Below, one piece after another: positions 8,394 to 17,930 of a DNA stretch of 64,000 nt; the first letter of the stretch is position 1; each line of letters opens with the position of its first letter. The translations under genes were made by a program, and so were the position numbers. Source of the stretch: Tolumonas sp008015085 (GTDB lineage Bacteria; Pseudomonadota; Gammaproteobacteria; Enterobacterales; Aeromonadaceae); assembly GCA_029265125.1 (NCBI GenBank), contig JAJUJX010000002.1, positions 343,858-407,857 on the forward strand, written 5' to 3'. The notes under the pieces are model-generated. The model searched no databases. It had not been told where the DNA came from and saw only the letters and a list, made by a program, of their open reading frames with translations.

Positions 8394-11000
8394 TTACTTA
8401 GCCTTTCCTGCCGATATTTGCCATTGTCCGTTAGTGTAATAAGCAGCCCAGCCGGTTGCTTTTCCATCCACTTCTGACGACACATACTGCTCTTTTGTCT
8501 TTCGGCTAAAGCGAACGACGGTCGGGTTACCCTGGGGATCTGCTACAGGCGCATCAGCCAGATACTGGTGCTTAGGTGCCAGCCGATCTCTGAACCTGAC
8601 TAACTCAGCAACCAATGGAGCACGCGTCTCTCTTGATTTAGGGAAAGTACTAGCCGCCAGAAATAGGCCCGCAGCCCCATCACGCAATACAAAATGCGCA
8701 TCAGATTTGCTGCATTTCAGTTCAGGTAACGGAACCGGGTCTTCTTTAGGTGGCGCAACATCACCATTTTTCAGGATCTTACGGGTATTCTTGCATTCTG
8801 CATTAGAACAAGCCATAAATTTTCCGAAGCGGCCTGTTTTCAACTGCATATCCGAACCACAGCGATCACATTCCACTACCGGACCATCATAGCCTTTCAG
8901 GCGGAAATTACCGGTTTCGATCTCATACCCATCACAATCAGGGTTATTGCCACAAATATGGATCTTACGGGTTGCATCCAGAACGTAGGAATCCATTGCG
9001 GTTCCACATTTCTTGCAACGATGCATAGCACGCAGAGCATCAACTTCACCATCTTCTGAATCTGCCGCAATAAATTCATCGCCAGGGACCAGATTGATGG
9101 TCTGTTTGCATCGCTCTTTAGGTGGTAATGCATAACCAGAACAGCCTAGGAATACGCCGGTTGATGCCGTACGGATCCCCATTTTGCGTCCACACGTCGG
9201 ACAGTCGATATCCGTCAGAACCATCTGGTTACTGCGCATACCTCCCGTTTCGGCTTCTGCTTTTTGCAGGTCGGCTTTAAATTCAGCGTAGAATTCATCT
9301 AATTGCTTATGCCAGTCAAGTTTGCCTTGAGCGATATTATCCAGCGAATTTTCCATCTGGGCAGTGAAGTCATAGCTCATCAACTCTTTGAAGCTTTCCA
9401 CCAGACGATCTGTAACGATCTCACCCATTTTCTCGGCATAGAAACGACGATTTTCCACTTTTACATAGCCACGATCCTGTATTGTAGAAATGATCGAAGC
9501 GTAAGTAGATGGGCGGCCAATCCCCCGTTTCTCAAGCTCTTTAACCAATGCAGCTTCAGTAAAACGGGCAGGCGGCTTGGTAAAATGTTGTTTCGGATCG
9601 AGCTTCAGCAACTTCAGAACATCACCTGCATTCACGGCAGGCAATTCAATATCGTCGCCTTTACGTCCCATCGGTGGTAACACTTTAGTCCAACCAGCAA
9701 AGCGCAGGATCCGACCTTTGGCTTTCAGCTCAAAGTCGGCTGCTGTTACGGTCAGCGTACTGGTGTCATACTGTGCAGCAGTCATTTGACACGCGACAAA
9801 CTGACGCCAAATGAGGTCATACAGACGAACCGCATCCGCTTCCATGTCTTTTAGCGCATCCGCTTTTATTTCCACATTTGATGGCCGAATCGCTTCATGA
9901 GCTTCCTGTGCATTGGCTTTTGCACCATACACCAAAGGCTCTTTAGGCAGATATTTACTGCCAAATTGTGTGCCGATATATTCACGGACTGCAGCAACAG
10001 CTTCCTGACTGAGGTTGGTAGAATCGGTACGCATATAGGTAATGTGGCCCGCTTCGTACAAACGCTGCGCCATCATCATGGTTTTCTTCACACCGAAACC
10101 AAGACGAGTACTGGCCGCTTGCTGCAGTGTAGAAGTAATAAACGGTGCAGAAGGTTTGCTGCTGGTTGGCTTATCTTCTCGATCACGGACTTTGTAAGCC
10201 GCATTCTGCAATGCCTGAACAGCTGCCATCGCCTGCTGTTCATTCTTTGGATCAAAAGATTTGCCCTGATGCGACGTCACTTGCAAACGCAAGGCTTCGC
10301 GGGCAGCAGTTTGTGTATCGGCATGAATATCCCAGTATTCCTCTGGAACAAATGCCTTAATTTCACGCTCTTTTTCAACAATCAGACGAACAGCCACAGA
10401 TTGCACTCGTCCAGCTGACAGACCACGTGCAATTTTTTTCCAAAGTAACGGCGAAACCATATAGCCAACAACACGGTCGAGAAACCGGCGTGATTGTTGT
10501 GCATTCACCCGCTCAATGTTCAGCACACCCGGGTGAGAAAACGCGTCTTGAATGGCAGTTTTGGTGATTTCATTAAATACCACTCGCTTAAAACGCGCTT
10601 CATCGCCGCCAATAAGCTCGCGCAAGTGCCAGGCAATGGCTTCCCCTTCTCTATCCAAGTCGGTTGCGAGATAGACGGTATCAGCTTGTGCCGCCAAAGT
10701 CCGCAATTCAGCTACCACTTTTTCCTTACCAGGAAGAACCTCATAACGAGCTTTCCAGCCGTTTTCCGGGTCAATCCCCATACGGGATACCAGCGAGGAA
10801 TATTCCTTTTTCGCTTTATCTGCGGGGTTCGCTTTGGTGCCTTTTTTAACACTTTCTTTTTCTGTCGATGATGCACTACCACTGGTAGGCAGATCTCTCA
10901 CATGACCAACACTGGATTTGACGACAAAGTCTTTACCCAGATATTTGTTGATGGTTTTGGCTTTTGCCGGGGACTCTACAATAACCAGTGCTTTGCCCAT
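8394..11000 (-). CDS. topA: DNA topoisomerase I
   Basis: The 868-residue type IA topoisomerase that relaxes negative supercoils. It begins MGKALVIVESPAKA like E. coli TopA. The Toprim acidic triad sits in ATDLDREGEAIAWH, and the catalytic tyrosine in ITYMRTDSTNLS. The C-terminus holds three four-cysteine zinc fingers (starting CPTCGRKM, CKKCGTAM and CDRCGSDM) and ends with ribbon-like domains, matching the enterobacterial and vibrio length. The frame is open up to 11030 from a TTG, but the ATG at 11000 gives the conserved N-terminus, with AAGGAA about 12 bases upstream. Confidence 0.97.
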   Translation of the reverse strand: MGKALVIVESPAKAKTINKYLGKDFVVKSSVGHVRDLPTSGSASSTEKESVKKGTKANPADKAKKEYSSLVSRMGIDPENGWKARYEVLPGKEKVVAELRTLAAQADTVYLATDLDREGEAIAWHLRELIGGDEARFKRVVFNEITKTAIQDAFSHPGVLNIERVNAQQSRRFLDRVVGYMVSPLLWKKIARGLSAGRVQSVAVRLIVEKEREIKAFVPEEYWDIHADTQTAAREALRLQVTSHQGKSFDPKNEQQAMAAVQALQNAAYKVRDREDKPTSSKPSAPFITSTLQQAASTRLGFGVKKTMMMAQRLYEAGHITYMRTDSTNLSQEAVAAVREYIGTQFGSKYLPKEPLVYGAKANAQEAHEAIRPSNVEIKADALKDMEADAVRLYDLIWRQFVACQMTAAQYDTSTLTVTAADFELKAKGRILRFAGWTKVLPPMGRKGDDIELPAVNAGDVLKLLKLDPKQHFTKPPARFTEAALVKELEKRGIGRPSTYASIISTIQDRGYVKVENRRFYAEKMGEIVTDRLVESFKELMSYDFTAQMENSLDNIAQGKLDWHKQLDEFYAEFKADLQKAEAETGGMRSNQMVLTDIDCPTCGRKMGIRTASTGVFLGCSGYALPPKERCKQTINLVPGDEFIAADSEDGEVDALRAMHRCKKCGTAMDSYVLDATRKIHICGNNPDCDGYEIETGNFRLKGYDGPVVECDRCGSDMQLKTGRFGKFMACSNAECKNTRKILKNGDVAPPKEDPVPLPELKCSKSDAHFVLRDGAAGLFLAASTFPKSRETRAPLVAELVRFRDRLAPKHQYLADAPVADPQGNPTVVRFSRKTKEQYVSSEVDGKATGWAAYYTNGQWQISAGKAK

Positions 11001-11155
11001 ATGACCGACGGTTTCCTTATTAACACGCAAAATTAAGCAAAATTAGCAGTCGCCTCTAACTAAGGCTGACTTTCTTCTTTTTATAAAATGGTTGGAGCTT
11101 CAGGGATAATCAACTTTTATTTACATTAAAGCCCCAAATTTTCTGGTTTCAGTCA

Positions 11156-12175
11156 TCAAAATGGAATCTTACAGGTCTCAATCACCCGATAAATTGCATT
11201 CTCTACAGCTAATGAGGCTGCATTAGAAAACCGATCTGCCAAACCTTTTTTATTGTGATATGCCACTTTAATCACTTGTTTATTTTCAAACTGTGAAAGC
11301 AGGTAATCGTCGCTGGTTTTAAGTTCATCAACCAAACCTAATTTTTTCGCCTCAGCAGCCAGCCAATGTTCTCCGGTTGCGATCTGGTCAATGTCCATCC
11401 GAGGACGATGTTCACTTACAAATTGTTTAAATTGCTGATGAACTGTCTCTAATTCCGCTTTGAATTTTTCACGAGCTTTATCATCATTCTCGCCAAAGAT
11501 TGTGAGCGTGCGTTTAAACTGACCAGCGGTATGCAGCTCGATATCTACATCGTGTTTTTTCAGTAAACGATTAAAATTTGGCATTTGTGCAACCACGCCG
11601 ATAGAACCGACAATAGCAAATGGTGCAGCAATAATTTTCTGCGCTACACAAGCCATCATATAGCCACCACTGGCTGCAACTTTATCGATTGATACAGTGA
11701 GGAACAGTCCTTTATCGCGAAGACGCTGCAACTGAGAAGCGCCTAGGCCATAGCCGTGAACCACACCGCCACCAGATTCAACTCGCACCAGAACTTCATC
11801 GTCACTTTTTGCCATACTTATTACAGCACTGATCTCTTCCCGTAATGAGGAAACTTCTTTAGCATCCATTCCACCTTTGAAATCGATCAGAAACAGACGG
11901 GGTTTTGTAGTTTCAGCATCCTGCTTCTTCTGTGCTTTAGCTTCTTTTTTTTGCTGTTTAAGAAATACTTTCCGTTGCTCTTTCGTAAGTAATGACTCAG
12001 TCAGATGTTGTTTATTATGTTTATAATCTGCTGAAAGATCAGTCAGTTGCAATTCGCCCTTGTTTGCTTTTTGTCGTGCTATTGCTGATATGATAGTGAT
12101 CAACCCCAAAGCCACCACAACAACAAATGTGATACTCTTTGCGGCAAATAAACCATAATCATAAATAAAGGCCAT
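11156..12175 (-). CDS. sohB: Inner-membrane S49 peptidase SohB
   Basis: A 339-residue membrane-anchored serine protease. One N-terminal transmembrane helix (about residues 12-30) is followed by a charged segment rich in K, Q and E that varies in the family, then the S49 (signal peptide peptidase/ClpP-fold) domain with the nucleophilic serine in KVAASGGYMMA and the preceding GGGVVHGYG loop. E. coli SohB suppresses loss of the HtrA protease, so a role in envelope proteolysis is likely. Start ATG at 12175 has AGGAGAG upstream. It is divergent from a LysR regulator. Confidence 0.93.
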   Translation of the reverse strand: MAFIYDYGLFAAKSITFVVVVALGLITIISAIARQKANKGELQLTDLSADYKHNKQHLTESLLTKEQRKVFLKQQKKEAKAQKKQDAETTKPRLFLIDFKGGMDAKEVSSLREEISAVISMAKSDDEVLVRVESGGGVVHGYGLGASQLQRLRDKGLFLTVSIDKVAASGGYMMACVAQKIIAAPFAIVGSIGVVAQMPNFNRLLKKHDVDIELHTAGQFKRTLTIFGENDDKAREKFKAELETVHQQFKQFVSEHRPRMDIDQIATGEHWLAAEAKKLGLVDELKTSDDYLLSQFENKQVIKVAYHNKKGLADRFSNAASLAVENAIYRVIETCKIPF

Positions 12176-12287
12176 TCATGCTCTCCTGAATTTCAAAAAC
12201 TGTTGCATTCTACGCAGTTAGGCCAACAGGTAAAATCATTTCTGGCAGATTGATTCAGTGACAGCAATAAATAGTGGAGACAACAGG

Positions 12288-13244
12288 ATGTTTCGGCCAA
12301 AAAGCACTCTGGAACAATGGCGTATATTTCAGGCAGTGGTAGAACAAGGCGGTTATGCTCAGGCAGCGGAGAAACTGAATAAAAGTCAGTCGTCACTCAA
12401 TCATGCCATTGCTAAATTACAACAGACACTTGGCGTTGCACTTCTGGAGGTTAGAGGTCGTAAAGCCTATCTGACCGATGCGGGTGATATGTTCCTGCGC
12501 AGAGCAAAATTGCTTAATCAGCACATGCAGGAACTGGAGCTGCTGGCTCATAATATTCATCAGGGCTGGGAAGCTGAAATTCGTTTAGCGATTGAATTAG
12601 CCCACCCTCGCCGCCCGCTCAATCGCGCTTTGCAAACCTATTATCCTCTCTCCCGTGGTACACATTTGCAGATGTATGACACCGTTTTAAGCGGCACAAT
12701 AGAGTTTATTCAGGAGCAGAAAGCGGACATCGTCATTTCAGGACATGTACCTAAAGGTTTTTTGGCAGAACCTCTGGCCGAAGTTACGCTATTACCTGTA
12801 TGTCATCCTCAGCATCCGCTTGCACTGGAACAAGGGATACTCAGTTCTGATGAATTGAGTCAGCAGCTACAGATCGTGATCCGCGATACAGCGAAAAATC
12901 CAAAGGAACTGACTGGATGGCTGAAAGCAGAACAGCGGTGGACCGTCACCAGCTTTCATGAAGCTATCGAAATTTTACTGACAGGCATGGGCTTTGCCTG
13001 GTTGCCGCAACATCTCGTAGAGGGGTTTATTCAGCGTCAGCAGTTACACCGGATAACCTTACGCGAAGGTAATGAGCGTAAATTCTTTACGCATCTTATT
13101 GTGCCTGCACCTGAGCGACTTGGCCCAAGCGCTAATTGCCTGCTGGAATGTCTGCGTTTATCTCATCCCCTGACCGCAACTTACTGGCAGAACAATAAAA
13201 AAGCAGCGGCTATTGAGTTGAGCCCTCCATCTGCAACGAGTTGA
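12288..13244 (+). CDS. LysR-family transcriptional regulator
   Basis: A 318-residue regulator with the N-terminal winged helix (about residues 1-65; FQAVVEQGGYAQAAEKLNKSQSSLNHAI contains the recognition helix) and a C-terminal periplasmic-binding-protein-like effector domain. An in-frame GTG lies at 12258, but the ATG at 12288 has GTGGAG eight bases upstream, so I use it. Its target is not clear. LysR genes usually control a divergent neighbour, here sohB, but this kind of regulator is often autonomous. The 3' end overlaps the convergent sugar exporter gene by 35 bases. Confidence 0.92.
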   Translation: MFRPKSTLEQWRIFQAVVEQGGYAQAAEKLNKSQSSLNHAIAKLQQTLGVALLEVRGRKAYLTDAGDMFLRRAKLLNQHMQELELLAHNIHQGWEAEIRLAIELAHPRRPLNRALQTYYPLSRGTHLQMYDTVLSGTIEFIQEQKADIVISGHVPKGFLAEPLAEVTLLPVCHPQHPLALEQGILSSDELSQQLQIVIRDTAKNPKELTGWLKAEQRWTVTSFHEAIEILLTGMGFAWLPQHLVEGFIQRQQLHRITLREGNERKFFTHLIVPAPERLGPSANCLLECLRLSHPLTATYWQNNKKAAAIELSPPSATS

Positions 13245-14400
13245 TCTGCCAGAGTGCAACCAGGGCAGCGAGTGAAAGCACTAAAGCACAAACAAATACC
13301 CCCTCGAAATTAAACCATTCAGTAATAGTGCCAGCCAGCATACCGGCGACTATACCGCCACAGCGGATACTGTTACTGAATAATGTTGATGCCTGGCCTG
13401 CAAAACCCGGCATCAAATCCTGAAAACAGGTCATCCCTATTCCTGCCAATATGCCAATAAATAATGCATTAGGTATCTGAGCTGCAAAGAGTATCCATTG
13501 CTGATGCGACGAGAGCAAAACCATGTAAAAAAGTACCGCAGAAATACTGGAAAACAGGATCAAATTTCTGTTTCCGATACGATGACTATAGCGCCCAGCC
13601 AATAACATCACAGGGATCTCAAGGCCAGCAGCTAATCCCATTAGCCAACCAGCCATACCTTGAGACCAATGCAATGCCTTACTGATATAGAGAGGCATAG
13701 TGATTAAATACATGCTGTTGCATGTCCACAACAAAAAAGAACTCAGAAATAGCAGAAGTAACCGCCTGTTTTGCCAGATACTGCCGGCGTTTTTACCCAC
13801 ATGCGCGACCTGACGCGGAATCTCAGGTAAAAAACGGGCAATAATAATGACGCATACAACATACAGGATTGCCACCCCCGAAAATAACCGGGTGAAATCA
13901 AAATGAGCAACAATGAAAAAGGCTAACGGAGGCCCAATTACCCACGCTAAAGAAAACTGAGCCCGCATTACTGTGCTAAAGGTAATAGCTGCTCTGTTTT
14001 CTGCATCTGTATATTCACGGGCCAGAGCATAAAGCTGTGGAGTCATTGCACCGCAAAAACTCATCAGCAAAATGCCAAGACTAACTAATACACCAAAATG
14101 TCGATCAAAAGCATATAACAAGCTTCCAATGACCCCTGCAACGCCACAAATAATGATCAATGGCTTACGACTTTTCATCTTATCTGAGTAGTTCGCCAAT
14201 ATTTGGCCGACAATAATCCCCATCACTGCATTAATCGTAAAAAACAAACCAACAAGTAATGGCCGGACATGCAGTTCATCGCTGAGAAACAGACTCAAAA
14301 CAGGGACGAGAAATGCGATTGCCAGTCCTGTAAGGAACGTCACGCCCATGAAACTCATTTCTACTGTGCTATGCATGAAAGCCGGTAACAAACGTTTCAT
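13210..14400 (-). CDS. SET-family sugar efflux transporter (MFS)
   Basis: A 396-residue major facilitator with about twelve hydrophobic segments. The start (GLAIAFLVPVLSLFLSDEL) and the loop NYSDKMKSRKP (the MFS motif A position) resemble SetA/SetB of E. coli, which export glucose, lactose and analogues and relieve sugar-phosphate stress. Substrate cannot be read from sequence. Translation starts at 14400 after AGGAGAAAC. It overlaps the LysR gene tail to tail by 35 bases and diverges from the C-S lyase gene with an 86-base gap that contains an inverted repeat. Confidence 0.9.
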   Translation of the reverse strand: MKRLLPAFMHSTVEMSFMGVTFLTGLAIAFLVPVLSLFLSDELHVRPLLVGLFFTINAVMGIIVGQILANYSDKMKSRKPLIIICGVAGVIGSLLYAFDRHFGVLVSLGILLMSFCGAMTPQLYALAREYTDAENRAAITFSTVMRAQFSLAWVIGPPLAFFIVAHFDFTRLFSGVAILYVVCVIIIARFLPEIPRQVAHVGKNAGSIWQNRRLLLLFLSSFLLWTCNSMYLITMPLYISKALHWSQGMAGWLMGLAAGLEIPVMLLAGRYSHRIGNRNLILFSSISAVLFYMVLLSSHQQWILFAAQIPNALFIGILAGIGMTCFQDLMPGFAGQASTLFSNSIRCGGIVAGMLAGTITEWFNFEGVFVCALVLSLAALVALWQINSLQMEGSTQ

Positions 14401-14425
14401 TTACTTTTGTTTCTCCTTGCACACC

Positions 14426-14461
14426 ATATCAATTCAACCTAGAGTGACAACAAGTTGATAT
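14426..14461. promoter_or_regulatory. Inverted repeat in divergent promoter region
   Basis: ATATCAA (14426-14432) and TTGATAT (14455-14461) form a 7-bp inverted repeat around 22 bases, in the 86-base gap between the SET exporter and the malY/patB-like gene. It could bind a dimeric regulator of both genes. No known motif was matched, so this is only a candidate. Confidence 0.3.
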
Positions 14462-14486
14462 AGCTCACTAATTACAGGGATGCAGT

Positions 14487-15641
14487 ATGTTTGATTTCGA
14501 TAAGCAAATTGACCGTCGTGGTACAAACAGCCTGAAATGGAACAAATATAAAGAGCAGGACATTATTCCATTATGGGTAGCTGATACTGATTTCAAAGCA
14601 CCACAAGGTGTCATAGATGCTCTGCATCAGCGCGTCGAGCACGGCGTATTCGGCTATAGCCGCCCATCTCCCCGCCTTGTTGAACTAATCATCCATCGCA
14701 TGCAACAGCGTTATGGCTGGAAAATAGATCCAGAATGGTTAATTTTCATGCCGGGTGTTGTACCAGGACTGAACTTTGGCATCAAAGCATGGTGTCGTCA
14801 GGAACGGAATGTTATCACACCCAAACCGGTCTATTATCCTTTTCTTCACGCGCCGGAATATAACGACCGGGCAGTCAGTCATCTGCCAATGCAGCTAGTT
14901 AATGATCGCTGGTTGCCAGACTTTGATGAACTGGAAAAACTAGCACTAACCGCTGATGTATTGCTGCTGTGTAATCCACATAATCCAGGCGGGACAGTCT
15001 TTACACGCGAGGAATTGCAACGAATTGCAGATATCGCGCTCCGGCATAACCTAGTCGTGATTTCAGATGAAATCCATTGTGACTTATTGTTGGAACCTGG
15101 AGTTACACATATTCCTTTTGCATCACTTTCACCTGAAATTGCAGCCCGTAGTGCTGTCTTAATGGCTCCAAGCAAAACATTCAACATAGCCGGACTTTGC
15201 AGCTCTTTTGCCATCATTCCTGACAGCCGTCTGCGATTCAAATTACAGCAGGCAATGCGTGGTTTAATGGCTGACAATAACTTGATTGGCTTAGTCGCTG
15301 CAGAAGCCGCATATGAACATGGCGATGAATGGTTACAGGCACAGCTTGCATATTTACACGAAAACCGTGATTTAGTGATTCAAAAATTAAGCGATTTACC
15401 AGGAATAAAGATTGCGAAGCTGGAAGCCACATATCTGGCCTGGATCGACGTTTCCGGTCTGCAGTTTGATGATCCAATAGCTGCTTTTGAGGCTGGCGGT
15501 GTAGGTCTGTCACCCGGAGCTCAGTTTGGCGATAAACATTTTGTTCGCCTGAATTTTGGCTGCAGTCGCATCTTATTACAGCAGGCGTTGGATCGCATGG
15601 TAAGCGTAATCCAATCGACACCCCTAGCGAATCGAGCGTAA
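14487..15641 (+). CDS. PLP-dependent C-S lyase/aminotransferase, MalY/PatB type
   Basis: A 384-residue fold-type I PLP enzyme. Members cleave cystathionine to homocysteine, pyruvate and ammonia; E. coli MalY also represses the maltose regulon. Visible marks are PLWVADTDFKAP at the N-terminus, the cofactor region NPHNPGG, the Asp in ISDEIHCDL and the PLP lysine in APSKTFNIAGL. ATG at 14487 follows ACAGGGA. Its neighbours (SET exporter, TAXI protein) do not fix its substrate, so cystathionine beta-lyase is the general call and MalY-like regulation is only a possibility. Confidence 0.92.
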   Translation: MFDFDKQIDRRGTNSLKWNKYKEQDIIPLWVADTDFKAPQGVIDALHQRVEHGVFGYSRPSPRLVELIIHRMQQRYGWKIDPEWLIFMPGVVPGLNFGIKAWCRQERNVITPKPVYYPFLHAPEYNDRAVSHLPMQLVNDRWLPDFDELEKLALTADVLLLCNPHNPGGTVFTREELQRIADIALRHNLVVISDEIHCDLLLEPGVTHIPFASLSPEIAARSAVLMAPSKTFNIAGLCSSFAIIPDSRLRFKLQQAMRGLMADNNLIGLVAAEAAYEHGDEWLQAQLAYLHENRDLVIQKLSDLPGIKIAKLEATYLAWIDVSGLQFDDPIAAFEAGGVGLSPGAQFGDKHFVRLNFGCSRILLQQALDRMVSVIQSTPLANRA

Positions 15642-15687
15642 AACAGAGATAATTCGTCACTTGCATAACATTAACCACAGGAAAACT

Positions 15688-16689
15688 ATGTCTTGCATGC
15701 GTTTTTGTAGCGTATATCTGACAAATGCATTGACATGGATATGTCTTTCATTTGGCGTGGGAAGCACCGTATATGCGGCCTCACCAGTTAACCTGACGAT
15801 TGCGACCGGGAATGTCTCTGGGGTTTATTATCCTGCTGGCGGAGCCATTTGCCGCCAACTGAATAAAAGTCAGAAACAGCATATGCTGCGTTGCTCGGTT
15901 GTTACAAGCGAAGGCTCTGTTTCGAATATCGAAAAACTTCGTTCGAAGACAGCTGCTGTTGCACTCATTCAGTCTGATATACAACAACAAGCTTTCTCTG
16001 GTACTGGTACTTTCGCAAATGCAGGTGCCATGCCTCAGCTAAGGGCGCTGTTCAGTCTCTATTCAGAAGCGTTCACACTGGTTACCCGCCAGGACGGTAA
16101 TATCAATCAACTGACTGATTTACTCGGCAAGCGTATTGATGCCGGGAATGCTGGCTCTGGTGAACATGCAACAATGGAATTGCTAATGCAGCAATTCAGC
16201 TGGAAGCCATCTGATTTTCCTCAAATATCCGGAATGAATGCTGATGAACGAGCTCAGGCACTTTGCGATAGTCAGATAGATGCCTTTGTGTATGTAGCCG
16301 GACATCCTAATGGGGTTATCCGAGAAGCAACTAATACATGTGATGCCCGGTTAATGTCGATGCCAGCAGATGTCATTGATAATATTCTAGTTAATCATCC
16401 TGAATATCACAAAATGACAATTCCAGGTGGTCTATACCGAGGAAATGATAATGACATCAATACGTTTGGTGTCTCAGCGACTGTTCTGACAACTGACTCA
16501 CTCGATGAGGAAACGGCCTATCAGATTGTCAAAGCTACGATGGAGAATCTGCAACAACTGGAGCGTAGCCATCCGGCCATGAAAAACCTACAACCGGTAA
16601 ATATGGCACAAAATGGACTCACTGTACCGCTGCACCCTGGCGCTCTCCGCTATTATCGAGAACACAATATTCCTGTTAAACAGCTCTGA
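15688..16689 (+). CDS. TAXI-family TRAP transporter solute-binding protein
   Basis: A 333-residue periplasmic binding protein. An N-terminal signal peptide (hydrophobic core around residues 10-28) is cut probably after VYA. The mature protein opens with the TAXI signature region LTIATGNVSGVYYPAGGAIC and continues over two lobes. TAXI proteins normally bind small acids such as glutamate or 2-oxoglutarate for a TRAP permease (DctQM fusion); no permease gene is adjacent, so it is an orphan here. The frame opens with TTG at 15661, but ATG at 15688 has ACAGGAAA upstream. Confidence 0.9.
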   Translation: MSCMRFCSVYLTNALTWICLSFGVGSTVYAASPVNLTIATGNVSGVYYPAGGAICRQLNKSQKQHMLRCSVVTSEGSVSNIEKLRSKTAAVALIQSDIQQQAFSGTGTFANAGAMPQLRALFSLYSEAFTLVTRQDGNINQLTDLLGKRIDAGNAGSGEHATMELLMQQFSWKPSDFPQISGMNADERAQALCDSQIDAFVYVAGHPNGVIREATNTCDARLMSMPADVIDNILVNHPEYHKMTIPGGLYRGNDNDINTFGVSATVLTTDSLDEETAYQIVKATMENLQQLERSHPAMKNLQPVNMAQNGLTVPLHPGALRYYREHNIPVKQL

Positions 16690-16692
16690 TAT

Positions 16693-16723
16693 GATAAAGG
16701 CCAGCAATTTGCTGGCCTTTATC
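16693..16723. terminator. Bidirectional intrinsic terminator
   Basis: GATAAAGGCCAGC and GCTGGCCTTTATC form a 13-bp perfect stem around AATTT, between the convergent TAXI gene and tyrA. The A- and T-rich stem ends provide U-rich tails on both strands. Confidence 0.8.
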
Positions 16724-16737
16724 ATTATGATTGACGT

Positions 16738-17865
16738 TTACTCATGATGCCGACGATCGCTCGCCTGTGCCAGAAGCTGTTTACTTTCTTTCAGGAACTG
16801 CTGGGCATAATCACCGAAATAGGCAGCTACTTCTTCAAAATGCGAAACAAACGCCTGCTTATCACCATTCTCAAGACGCTGGATCGCATCGCCCATGCGT
16901 TGGTGATAGCGCCGGATAAGCGCAAGATTTTGTTCTGATGACAGGATGATATCCGCATATAAAGCAGGATCCTGTGCGAAAAGACGCCCAACCATTGCCA
17001 GTTCAAGCCTGTATATTGGTGAGCTTAAAGCCAGCAGGCATTTGAGATCTGCTTTTTCTTCAAACAAATGGTACCCATACGCGTAGGTAGTAAAATGACG
17101 AAGAGCCTGAATAAAGCTCATGGCATCATCGTGTTCTTTCGCAGTTACACTATGTAAACGGGCACCCCAGATTTGCATCTGTTGTAGCAGCCATTGGTAT
17201 TGATCTGCCCCTCGGCCGTCACAACATACAATCACCTGTTTAGCCAGACTAGACACATCAGGGCCGAACATCGGATGTAACCCCAATACAGGGCCGGTAT
17301 GAGCAGCCAACATATGCTGTAATGGCTTCTGCTTGATACTGGTGACATCAACCAGCAAACAATCTGCTGGCAAATTAGTCAATCGATCAATAATCGGGCA
17401 TGTGATATCAATTGGAACAGCAACCAAAACGACGCCTGCATGCGTTAACAGTGTATCAGCCTGTGACCAGTCATTTTTTTCCAGAACATCGACCTGATAA
17501 CCTGATAACCGAAACATCTGAACAAACAAACGGCCTAATTGACCCTGACCACCGATCACAACAATATTACGAAGTTGCGGATTGACGCATTTAAAGCCCG
17601 AATCATTTTCACTACTGTATGATTCACGCATTACGCGACGCAACACATCTTCAATCAGATCAGCCGGAATGCCTGCAGCTTCGGCTTCTGTACGGCGGCT
17701 GGCAAGCATTGCAGCTTCACGATCAGGAGCATAAACGGGTATTCCATAGCGGCTTTTAACTTCACCTACCCCAGCAACTAATTTAAGACGTCTAGCCAGA
17801 AGATCAATTAGTTGCTTGTCTACGAGATCAATTTGATCACGCAACACATTCAGTTCTGCATTCAT
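16738..17865 (-). CDS. tyrA: Bifunctional chorismate mutase/prephenate dehydrogenase
   Basis: A 375-residue T-protein. The N-terminal chorismate mutase helix bundle (about 1-90; LRDQIDLVDKQLIDLLARR) converts chorismate to prephenate; the C-terminal dehydrogenase, with the NAD motif GGQGQLG near residue 105 and GLHPMFGPD, oxidises prephenate to 4-hydroxyphenylpyruvate for tyrosine. It follows aroF, as in E. coli, but an intrinsic terminator lies between them, so tyrA gets read-through or its own promoter. The ATG is at 17865, with GTGTTTCCATCAAA on the template side just upstream; the ribosome site is weak. Confidence 0.96.
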   Translation of the reverse strand: MNAELNVLRDQIDLVDKQLIDLLARRLKLVAGVGEVKSRYGIPVYAPDREAAMLASRRTEAEAAGIPADLIEDVLRRVMRESYSSENDSGFKCVNPQLRNIVVIGGQGQLGRLFVQMFRLSGYQVDVLEKNDWSQADTLLTHAGVVLVAVPIDITCPIIDRLTNLPADCLLVDVTSIKQKPLQHMLAAHTGPVLGLHPMFGPDVSSLAKQVIVCCDGRGADQYQWLLQQMQIWGARLHSVTAKEHDDAMSFIQALRHFTTYAYGYHLFEEKADLKCLLALSSPIYRLELAMVGRLFAQDPALYADIILSSEQNLALIRRYHQRMGDAIQRLENGDKQAFVSHFEEVAAYFGDYAQQFLKESKQLLAQASDRRHHE

Positions 17866-17880
17866 CCGTGTGTTTCCATC

Positions 17881-17908
17881 AAAAAAACTCCGGCCTTAAG
17901 GCCGGAGT
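17881..17908 (-). terminator. Intrinsic terminator between aroF and tyrA
   Basis: On the minus strand ACTCCGGCC and GGCCGGAGT pair around TTAA and run into seven U. It lies 22 bases after the aroF stop and 16 bases before the tyrA start, so it should reduce tyrA expression relative to aroF. Confidence 0.85.
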
Positions 17909-17930
17909 ACATTATGCATTGTGTTCAGGC

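Noticed and set aside
12258..12287. Ten-residue longer start of the LysR protein
   Set aside because: GTG without a ribosome site; the ATG at 12288 has GTGGAG at good spacing.
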